Below, in pieces: positions 57,577 through 64,000 of a stretch of DNA of 64,000 nucleotides. Position 1 is the first letter of the stretch; every line of letters starts with the position of its first letter. Source of the DNA: JAWLEP01 sp964553045 (GTDB lineage: Bacteria > Fermentibacterota > Fermentibacteria > Fermentibacterales > JCC-6); contig CAZKJG010000001.1 in NCBI GenBank assembly GCA_964553045.1, forward strand, positions 62,001 to 126,000. The letters are read 5' to 3'. The notes below the pieces were generated by a model that saw only the letters and a program-made list of their open reading frames with translations, ran no database searches and was not told where the DNA came from. Both the position numbers and the translations under genes were made by a program.

Positions 57577-59259
57577 CTATTCGGTCTTGTCCTCCTCCCC
57601 GCACTCCGGGGAGGCCTCCAGCTCCTTCCTCTTCATGCGGGTCTGGTTCGCGGATACAGCCAGCTGCAGCTCCCGCGCCAGCCTGGTGTAGCCGAAGCCC
57701 ATGTTCAGGAAGTCCCACTGGAAGGTGCTTCCGGGCTTGAGGTCATGGAAGATCCAGTTGATGTTTATGCCGGCCTCCCCGAAGGCCGTGTTCCAGCCCA
57801 CTCCAGTAAGCCGAACCTCCAGCGCCTTGGCCACCCTGTAGTCGCCCCGGGCCAGCAGGCCGATGATATGGGCGTCGCGGGGGCTGAAGTACTCGGTCTT
57901 CACGCCCTTTATGCGGTCCAGGTGAGGCTCTATCTCGCTGGCGGCTATTCGAAGCTTCCTGGGGCTGGTCATAGCCGACCACTGGAAGGCGGTCCAGGGC
58001 CTGGGAATGAAAGGCGTGATGTAAACGCCGATGGGCAGGTCGGTCCGCTCCCTGGCCGCGGCCACCAGTTCGGGTATGGCCATGCGATCTTCGGGGGTCT
58101 CGAAGGGCAGTCCTATCATGAAGTAAAGTCTGATGCGGCGGACCTCGCCGCCGGCGGACTCCACCCGCCGCAGGACGTAATCGTTCTCCATCTTCTTGCC
58201 CATGACCCTGCGCAAGCTGTCCGAGCCGGTCTCCGGGGAGATCACGAGGGTATCGGAGGAGTAGTCCTCGGGAAGGTTCCTCAGTTGCCCCAGGTCCTCC
58301 GGCCGCAGCGATCCGGTTACCACGGAGTGGCCCTTTCTGCGGGCGTAGTCGACGATATCCCCGTACATGGCGTGATCTTCGGGAGCACACCCCAGTAGGC
58401 CTATGGTGGCCGGCTCCTCCAGCTCGTCTATGGCCTCCTGGAGGTCCTCCAGCCGCTTCTCGCGGTAGGGGAGGTAGATGTATCCACCCATGCAGAAGCG
58501 GCAGTTGAACGGGCAGCCCCTGGCGATCTCCAGCATCAGCACCGGCCCCAGATCGCTCTGCGGGGCGAATACGCAGGTGCGCGTGCCTATGGAGTCGGCT
58601 CCGGCCCACTGCCGCATGATGGTCGTCTTGACGTCACGGTACCCGTGGTGCGAGGGAACGTATATACCCGGAAGCTGTGCTATCCACCTGAGTATCTTGC
58701 GTTTGGAGGCGCCCTGCGCGCCCAGGCTCTTTATGGTGTCCAGAACAGGCCCCAGGGCGGGCTCGGTCTCCCCGACTATGAAAGCGTCCAGGAAGGGGGC
58801 CAGCGGCAGGGGATTGGCGGTAACGGTAATGCCCGTGCCTATGAGAAGGGGCCAGCGGCGCTGACGTCTCTCGCCCCAGAGTTTCAGCCCCGAGTGGTGC
58901 ATCATCTTGAGAACGCATTCGTAGTCGCTCTCGTGTCCTATATGGAATACAATGAGGTCCGACCGCTCGATGGGGCTTCCGGAGTTCAGCGTGACGAATG
59001 ACCGCTCGGAGCGCTTGCGCCAGTTGAGCTCGTCCTTCTCGGGGAAGAATGCCCGCTCGCACCTGGTGTCCGGCCAGCGGGAGAGATGGTTCAGTATGCT
59101 CTGGTACTCGATTGAGGCCATTCCCTGGCGGTAGCACTTGGGCGAGGCCAGGACCGTCTCGAAGACCCCCTCCTCGTTGCGGGGCTGGAGGCAGCGCTCC
59201 TCCTCAAGTATCGACCGCCTGCGCGCGTCGTACTTCCTCTGTGCCGAGCCTCGACTCAT
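57577..59259 (-). CDS. B12-binding radical SAM protein (TIGR03960-like)
   Basis: 560 residues. The N-terminal half looks like a B12-binding-type Rossmann domain (SDLIVFHIGHESDYECVLKM, LIGTGITVTANPLPLAPFLD, FIVGETEPAL). The radical SAM core has CPFNCRFCMGGYIYLPYREK (CxxxCxxC) and SPETGSDSLRRVMGK, with FMIGLPFETPEDR. Resembles the TIGR03960 family without its C-terminal extension; function unknown. ATG at 59259 opens a conserved-looking basic N-terminus; an open frame to 59313 has no ribosome site. Follows ftsZ by 107 bases, same strand. Confidence 0.8.
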   Translation of the reverse strand: MSRGSAQRKYDARRRSILEEERCLQPRNEEGVFETVLASPKCYRQGMASIEYQSILNHLSRWPDTRCERAFFPEKDELNWRKRSERSFVTLNSGSPIERSDLIVFHIGHESDYECVLKMMHHSGLKLWGERRQRRWPLLIGTGITVTANPLPLAPFLDAFIVGETEPALGPVLDTIKSLGAQGASKRKILRWIAQLPGIYVPSHHGYRDVKTTIMRQWAGADSIGTRTCVFAPQSDLGPVLMLEIARGCPFNCRFCMGGYIYLPYREKRLEDLQEAIDELEEPATIGLLGCAPEDHAMYGDIVDYARRKGHSVVTGSLRPEDLGQLRNLPEDYSSDTLVISPETGSDSLRRVMGKKMENDYVLRRVESAGGEVRRIRLYFMIGLPFETPEDRMAIPELVAAARERTDLPIGVYITPFIPRPWTAFQWSAMTSPRKLRIAASEIEPHLDRIKGVKTEYFSPRDAHIIGLLARGDYRVAKALEVRLTGVGWNTAFGEAGININWIFHDLKPGSTFQWDFLNMGFGYTRLARELQLAVSANQTRMKRKELEASPECGEEDKTE

Positions 59260-59366
59260 ATGATCAAACCGCCCATTGCTGTTATGGTGAATTCCCCGGT
59301 AATATATGGGCACCCCGGCCCGCCGGGCAAATCAGACACGCATTCCCATGAGCAGCAGCCGTTTGC

Positions 59367-60521
59367 CTAGTCGATGGTTCTCCTCAGGAACGTGGGCAGC
59401 TTCGTGCGCTGGGGGTCTATTCTCGGATTGCGCGACTGGGCCCTGCCGGGGACCTGCTCGTGCTCCCTGCCGGACTGACCGTGGGCGAAGGGGTACTCGT
59501 CCTCCTCCCCGTCGTTCCCCAGCTGGATCTCCTCGGGCTCCGTGATGCCCGTCTCTCCGAATCCGGTGGCTATGACCGTCACCTTGAGATCCTCGTCCAT
59601 CGATTCGGTGACGCTGGTGCCGATGAACACGTTGGCCTGGCTTCCCACCACGCTGGTTATGGTCTCCATGGCCTCCGTGAACTCGTTGAACCTTATGTCG
59701 CCGGAGGACTGTATGCTCACCAGCAGGGCACGGGCGCCCTCTATGGAGACGCTGTCCAGCAGCGGGCTGGAGATGGCCTCCCTGGCCGCCTCGGAGGCCC
59801 TGCTCTCTCCCCGGGCCCGGCCGCTGCCCATCATGGCGCCTCCCCCCTGGGTGATCACGTTCTTCACGTCCTGGAAGTCCAGGTTGATGTCGCCCGGGGA
59901 CGAGATCAGGCTGGATATGCCCTCCACGGCGTTCATCAGGACCATGTTGGCCATGTCGAAGACCTCGGTCATCCTGGCGTCCGGGTCGGCCAGTGCCTTC
60001 AGCCTGTCGTTGGGAATCACTATCAGAGTGTCCACCTCCCGGCGGAGCATCTCCACGCCGTCCTCGGCCTTGGCCGCCCGCGGCGCACCCTCGAACTCGA
60101 AGGGCCGGGTGATCACTCCCACCGTTATTGCGCCCGCGTCCCGGGCCACCCTGGCCACTATGGGGGCGGCTCCGGTACCGGTGCCCCCGCCCATTCCGGC
60201 GGCCACGAAGACCATGTGGGAGCCCTGAATGGCCTCCTCCACCTCCTTCAGGCTCTCCTCAGCCGCCTGCTCGCCGATCTCGGTGACACCTCCGGCGCCG
60301 AGGCCTCCGGTGAGTCTGGGCCCTATCTGGACCCGCTGGTCGGCCAGGCACTTCTCCAGCGCCTGGACGTCGGTGTTGATGGCCACGTACTCCACACCGG
60401 AGAGGTTGGAGCTGATCATCCTGTTGATGGCGTTGCAGCCGCAGCCGCCCACCCCGATTACCTTGAGGATCGCCCTTCCCTCGGTGTCCTCACCTATCTC
60501 CTTAAGCTCTATTACAGCCAT
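59367..60521 (-). CDS. ftsZ: Cell division protein FtsZ
   Basis: 384 residues. Tubulin-like GTPase forming the Z ring: KVIGVGGCGCNAINRM, NTDVQAL, AAGMGGGTGTGAAPI (the tubulin signature), VIPNDRL and the T7 loop NLDFQDVKNVI. The C-terminal linker is short and the end peptide PTFLRRTID is the docking site for FtsA and others. ATG behind AGGAGGAGG, 12 bases after the ftsA stop. Confidence 0.97.
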   Translation of the reverse strand: MAVIELKEIGEDTEGRAILKVIGVGGCGCNAINRMISSNLSGVEYVAINTDVQALEKCLADQRVQIGPRLTGGLGAGGVTEIGEQAAEESLKEVEEAIQGSHMVFVAAGMGGGTGTGAAPIVARVARDAGAITVGVITRPFEFEGAPRAAKAEDGVEMLRREVDTLIVIPNDRLKALADPDARMTEVFDMANMVLMNAVEGISSLISSPGDINLDFQDVKNVITQGGGAMMGSGRARGESRASEAAREAISSPLLDSVSIEGARALLVSIQSSGDIRFNEFTEAMETITSVVGSQANVFIGTSVTESMDEDLKVTVIATGFGETGITEPEEIQLGNDGEEDEYPFAHGQSGREHEQVPGRAQSRNPRIDPQRTKLPTFLRRTID

Positions 60522-60533
60522 GTCCTCCTCCTG

Positions 60534-61775
60534 TCACCGGACCTTTCCGAAAAGGTCCCTGAGCTTTTCGACTATCTCCCCCACGATTCGCTTTCCGCTT
60601 ATTGCCCTCTCCCCATCGCCTGCCAGCGCCAGCGGCAGAAGTCCGCCGGCGGTCGAGTATTCGGGTGATGCCACCAGGTCGGTGGCGATACGAAAGCTGT
60701 CCGGCCTGCCCAGCTCCACGCCGAGCCCGGTTACGTCCGCCGCGGTCTCCCGGGCACCCAGCATCCTGGAGCAGCCGCCGGTGAGAACCATTCCCGCCGG
60801 AAGGTCCTCGGGACGGAATCCGGCCCTGGCCAGCTCCTCGGCCACGGTTTCCATCATCTCAACGTATCTGTCAATGACTATCTGCGATACAACGGAATGG
60901 GTTACCGTGAACGTACCCCGCCCGCCCAGCCGGGAGACCTTCATGGTCTTGTTCGGGTCCACCTTGGAAGCGGCCGCCGCCGCCCAGTTCCTCTTCATCC
61001 CCTCGGCGTTCTCCCTGGATATCCTCAGCGCCTGCAGGTCCCCCGTGATCAGGTTGCCTCCCAAGGGTATGACAGCCAGGTGGGCCAGGCTTCCGTCCCG
61101 GAAAACGGCCAGGTCGGTGGTGCCGGCACCCATATCGACCACCGCCACCCCCACCTCCATCTCGTCGTCGGTGAGCACGGCGCGTCCGCTGGCTACGGCG
61201 GCCGGCATCATCCCGACCACCTCCCTGCCGGCCTCCTCGACGCAGCTGACCAGGTTGTCCACGGCCACCCTGTCGGCTATCACCGTGTAGATCCTGGCGC
61301 TGATCTGCTCGGCTTTGAGACCCAGTGGAGGCTCCCTGAGCCTGTCGAAGCTGTCGGCGGAGTAGTCCCTGCGGACGGTGTCCAGCACAATGCAGCCGGG
61401 GGGCAGGCTCACCGCCCTTGCCGCCTCCTCGGCCCGCTGGACGTCCTCCTCCGCCACTACCGACGCTCCCCCCTCGCTGCGGCTGCCTACGCTCACCGAA
61501 CCCCGCCCGGCAAAGCCCCTGACATGCTCTCCGCTTATGGAGAGGTAGACGCTGTCTACGCTCCAGGGCAGCACCAGCTCCGCCTGGTCGATGGCCCGCT
61601 CCACGCTCTCCGCCACCTGCTGCAGGTTCACCACCAGGCCGTGCCTGGCCCCGTCCTCCATCGCCGCCTCGCCCACGGAGCTGATCACCAGCTCGCCGTC
61701 GTCGTCCAGCTCCGCCACCACGCAGGTAACCTTGGAAGTGCCGATATCCAGGCCCGCCAGCATGCCGTCCGTCAT
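60534..61775 (-). CDS. ftsA: Cell division protein FtsA
   Basis: 413-residue actin-like protein. LAGLDIGTSKVTCVVAEL begins the ATPase fold; VDMGAGTTDLAVFRDG (phosphate 2) and LTGGCSRMLGA (adenosine site) follow. The C-terminal amphipathic helix (VGEIVEKLRDLFGKVR) binds the membrane. ATG at 61775 forms an ATGA overlap with ftsQ; the longer frame upstream covers ftsQ and is not real. Tethers FtsZ to the membrane. Confidence 0.95.
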   Translation of the reverse strand: MTDGMLAGLDIGTSKVTCVVAELDDDGELVISSVGEAAMEDGARHGLVVNLQQVAESVERAIDQAELVLPWSVDSVYLSISGEHVRGFAGRGSVSVGSRSEGGASVVAEEDVQRAEEAARAVSLPPGCIVLDTVRRDYSADSFDRLREPPLGLKAEQISARIYTVIADRVAVDNLVSCVEEAGREVVGMMPAAVASGRAVLTDDEMEVGVAVVDMGAGTTDLAVFRDGSLAHLAVIPLGGNLITGDLQALRISRENAEGMKRNWAAAAASKVDPNKTMKVSRLGGRGTFTVTHSVVSQIVIDRYVEMMETVAEELARAGFRPEDLPAGMVLTGGCSRMLGARETAADVTGLGVELGRPDSFRIATDLVASPEYSTAGGLLPLALAGDGERAISGKRIVGEIVEKLRDLFGKVR

Positions 61776-62458
61776 CCCGCTCTGTCCTCCCCGCGGGGCC
61801 TGACCACCGCCTGGCCCCTGTAGCGCATGTCCACAGTGCAGCCCCTTCCGGTGAGCAGCGCGCTCCGCGGAATGCTCCTGTAGAGACCCCAGCGCGTCGG
61901 AAGCCGGGAGGAGCCCAGCAGCACGCGGCACTCCGCCGTAAGGAAGCTGATTCCCCGTGAGCCCAGCCGGATGCCCTCAACGCCGCCGGGCTTTCCCCGC
62001 GCGCTCACGTAGTCCAGCAGGCTGAGCAGGTCGCTTCGGGAGTAGCCGGCCTGCAGTTGTACAACCGGCAGGCTGTCGTCCATGAAGGTCTTGGGCAGGG
62101 GATTGCCCCGGGAGTCGACGACCGTCGTCCTCCCGCTGTCCTCCAGTACCGCAGCCGGACGGGCCAGGGATACCTCCACGGTCATGGAGCTGGGCCAGCT
62201 GCGGCCGACACGGGCCGAATCCACCAGCGGCAAGGCCTCCAGATCCCTTCGGACGGAGTCCAGGTCGAGCGAACCCAGCGGAGTGCCGAAATAGGGGCGC
62301 AGGACCCCCGCCACCCGGCAGGAGTCCGCGGGCCGTATGCCCCTCACCCTGGCCTCCGCCAGATCGAACCGGCTGTCACGCTCGGCCATTCGGTAGCCCA
62401 GGGCTCCAAAAGCCGCGGACATCGACAGCGCCAGCAGCAGCCACATTACGCTCCTCAT
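61772..62458 (-). CDS. ftsQ: Cell division protein FtsQ-like
   Basis: 228 residues, short for FtsQ. One N-terminal transmembrane helix (about 5-24), then a POTRA domain (DLAEARVRGIRPAD, LDSVRRDLEALPLVDSARVGR, WPSSMTVEVSLARPAAVL) and the FtsQ beta domain (VVDSRGNPLPK, GVEGIRLGSRGISFL). It links divisome parts in the periplasm. ATG overlaps murC (ATGA) and its stop overlaps ftsA. Confidence 0.88.
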   Translation of the reverse strand: MRSVMWLLLALSMSAAFGALGYRMAERDSRFDLAEARVRGIRPADSCRVAGVLRPYFGTPLGSLDLDSVRRDLEALPLVDSARVGRSWPSSMTVEVSLARPAAVLEDSGRTTVVDSRGNPLPKTFMDDSLPVVQLQAGYSRSDLLSLLDYVSARGKPGGVEGIRLGSRGISFLTAECRVLLGSSRLPTRWGLYRSIPRSALLTGRGCTVDMRYRGQAVVRPRGEDRAG

Positions 62459-63777
62459 ACCCCTGCCTCCTCCACCAGCCGCCGGGCCGCCCGGTCAACG
62501 GTTCCGGCTCCCATGAAGACCACCGTGGCAGCCTCCAGCCCCGTCAGGCAGCGGCCCAGTTCCGGCATCTCACAGAGGGTCGAGGTGCCGCCGGCCTTCA
62601 CGCAGGCGGAATGGACGCGCTCGGAGGTCACCCCTGCGACGGGGGCTTCCCTGGCGGGGTAGATGGGAAGGACAACGGCCCAGTCCGCAGCCGCCAGTGC
62701 GGCTCCCATCTCCTTGTGCATCAAGCTGGTACGGCTGTACAGGTGGGGCTGGAAGACTACGCCCAGATCGCCGTCGGACACCCGCCTCAAAGCGGCCAGG
62801 GCGGCGCTTATCTCATCCGGGTGGTGGGCGTAGTCCGATACGGCTACCGCCCCCTGCAGGCAGCCTATCCGCTCCAGCCGGCGGCCCACTCCGGGGTAGT
62901 CCTCCAGGGATTCCACCACCTGGCGGACATCGGCCCCCATCTCCCTGCACAGCGCCACCGCTGAAGCCACATTCTCCAGGTTGTGCAAACCGGGTTGGGG
63001 CAGCCTTCCCTCCTGGCCGGCCACTTCGTACCTCTCACCCCATCCGTCGGCACCCAGGCTTCGGGCGAAGAGATCGCCCTGGGGGCCGGTGGTCACTACC
63101 CGCCGTCCCAGTCTCTCGGCCCACCGGGCCATGCTCCGCAGGCGCCGGGGCACTACTACCGCCCCCCCCGGCGCGGTGAGCTCCAGGAATATCTCGAATG
63201 CGGCCTCCAGCCGCTCCACCGAGCCGTAGCATTCCAGGTGCTCCGCGGCGAAGCCGGTGACCAGGGCCCATGCGGGCCGAAGCCTCAGGAACGCACGGTC
63301 GTACTCGTCGGCCTCGACCACCACGGGCCCGGCGCCGGAGCGGTAGTTGCCGCCCCAGGCTCCTATCTGACCGCCGACCATCACGGTGGGGTCGAAGCCG
63401 CATCCCGCCATTGCCCACCCCGCCATCGAGGCGGTGGTGGTCTTGCCGTGGGCGCCGGCCACCGCGGCCAGCGCGGACCCCTCGGTGAGCTCGGCCAGGG
63501 CCTCGCTCCTGCGAAGGGTCGGAATGCCCATTCCGGCCGCGGCCATCAGCTCGGGACAGTCGGGGGGCACCGCGGCGCTATGGATCAGCCGGTCCACACC
63601 AGCCAGATGGTCCGGGCTGTGGCCTATGGCCACCGGTATGCCCTCCTCGCGCAGCATCCAGACCACCGGCCCGGGACTCAGGTCGCACCCGGTGACCCGC
63701 CAGCCGGAGTCGGCATACCATCGGGCCAGGCCGCTCATTCCGGCTCCTCCGGCCCCCATGACGTGGACGGTCCTCAT
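62455..63777 (-). CDS. murC: UDP-N-acetylmuramate--L-alanine ligase
   Basis: 440 residues. Adds the first amino acid to UDP-MurNAc. Motifs: VHVMGAGGAGMSGLARWY, AVAGAHGKTTTASMAGW (ATP loop), VVEADEYDRAFLRLRP, HNLENVASAVALC and VSDYAHHPDEISAAL, then FQPHLYSRT. Standard Mur-ligase layout. ATG overlaps murG (ATGA). No murB or ddl lies between murC and ftsQ. Confidence 0.95.
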   Translation of the reverse strand: MRTVHVMGAGGAGMSGLARWYADSGWRVTGCDLSPGPVVWMLREEGIPVAIGHSPDHLAGVDRLIHSAAVPPDCPELMAAAGMGIPTLRRSEALAELTEGSALAAVAGAHGKTTTASMAGWAMAGCGFDPTVMVGGQIGAWGGNYRSGAGPVVVEADEYDRAFLRLRPAWALVTGFAAEHLECYGSVERLEAAFEIFLELTAPGGAVVVPRRLRSMARWAERLGRRVVTTGPQGDLFARSLGADGWGERYEVAGQEGRLPQPGLHNLENVASAVALCREMGADVRQVVESLEDYPGVGRRLERIGCLQGAVAVSDYAHHPDEISAALAALRRVSDGDLGVVFQPHLYSRTSLMHKEMGAALAAADWAVVLPIYPAREAPVAGVTSERVHSACVKAGGTSTLCEMPELGRCLTGLEAATVVFMGAGTVDRAARRLVEEAGV

Positions 63778-64000
63778 CGGCCGGCCCCCTTCCCGGCCAC
63801 CTCTAGCAGTCGTCGGGCTATATGGTAGGCGGGATTCTCGGGCATCAGGCCGACAAGCGCCCGGCTCATGCCGCCGCGCTCCTCCTGGTCCGCAAGCAGC
63901 TCCTCCACCCGGGGCCAGAGCGAGCCGGCCGCGCTGTCCTGATCCATCAGGACCGCTCCACCGGCGGTCTCCAACTGCCGGGCGTTGCTCCTCTGGTGGT
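63774..64000 (-). CDS. murG: UDP-GlcNAc:lipid II transferase MurG (C-terminal 75 residues; 5' part outside the window)
   Basis: Frame open to the right edge, reading HQRSNARQLETAGGAVLMDQ, which matches the MurG region around the donor-site HQ-x-x-NA motif, then LWPRVEELLADQEERGGMSRAL and a helical end. The enzyme makes lipid II at the inner membrane. Assigned from this motif plus its place just before murC in a division/wall cluster. Confidence 0.8.
   Translation of the reverse strand, partial: HQRSNARQLETAGGAVLMDQDSAAGSLWPRVEELLADQEERGGMSRALVGLMPENPAYHIARRLLEVAGKGAGR

Overview
The window looks like a chromosomal piece of a Gram-negative-type (diderm) bacterium with a G+C-rich genome (roughly two thirds G+C by eye). 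It is probably a candidate lineage near the Fibrobacteres-Chlorobi-Bacteroidetes side of the tree. Three things support this: Kdo (lipopolysaccharide core) genes and an outer-membrane barrel; four large secreted proteins that end in a FlgD/type-IX-secretion-like C-terminal beta-sandwich, two of them gingipain-like C25 peptidases; and an anaerobe-type pyruvate:ferredoxin oxidoreductase. The lineage is an inference (Fermentibacteria/Eisenbacteria-like organisms would fit); no rRNA is present to settle it. Coding density is very high, GTG and TTG starts are common, and many genes overlap by 4 bases. No gene-free stretch exceeds about 260 bases. No tRNA, rRNA, CRISPR array, prophage or intact transposase gene was seen.

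Layout. 1-5473 (minus): beta-CASP RNase, OmpP1/FadL/PorV-like barrel, then kdsB-kdsA-kdsC-kdsD for CMP-Kdo. 5727-9296 (plus): two tandem paralogous secreted HEFQH metalloproteases. 9405-16380 (plus): four tightly packed envelope genes (lipoprotein, membrane/TPR protein, DUF2723 protein, GT-C-like membrane/TPR protein), a possible undescribed surface-glycosylation unit. 16431-18299: carboxyltransferase and biotin carrier. 18530-19825 (minus): TPR lipoprotein; 19944-20390 (plus): L,D-transpeptidase. 20394-36077 (minus): a long head-to-tail housekeeping run: manC, manA, class I amidotransferase, nadA, mnmA, apgM, purM, PfkB kinase, argS, rsfS, LytR_C protein, HIT protein, shortened glmU, panD, panC, deoxynucleoside kinase, folK, folB, dapL. 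36311-43613 (plus): two tandem C25 peptidases and a nuclease-XPD/DinG helicase fusion. 43668-45939 (minus): polyanionic lipoprotein, RNase HIII, DUF3108 protein. 46140-47303 (plus): aminotransferase. 47312-47444: a perfect long inverted-repeat element. 47420-48738 (minus): DUF4416 protein and NAT-like protein. 48790-56216 (plus): radical SAM protein, asnS, nifJ, sodium:solute symporter. 56213-56695 (minus): PTS EIIA. 56822-57171 (minus): tmRNA. 57336-57527 (plus): rpmB. 57577-64000 (minus): B12/radical SAM protein and the division/wall cluster ftsZ-ftsA-ftsQ-murC-murG(partial).

How the genes work together. The kds block with manA/manC supplies sugars for the outer surface. The division/wall cluster, glmU-like gene, dapL and L,D-transpeptidase concern peptidoglycan. 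The secreted peptidases share a C-terminal sorting-type domain and probably use one export route. NifJ, ApgM and the carboxyltransferase/BCCP pair fit a fermentative metabolism. The best leads for something new are the inverted-repeat element at 47312-47444, which supplies the stop codon of its neighbour, the envelope operon at 9405-16380, and the composition break inside the first C25 peptidase.
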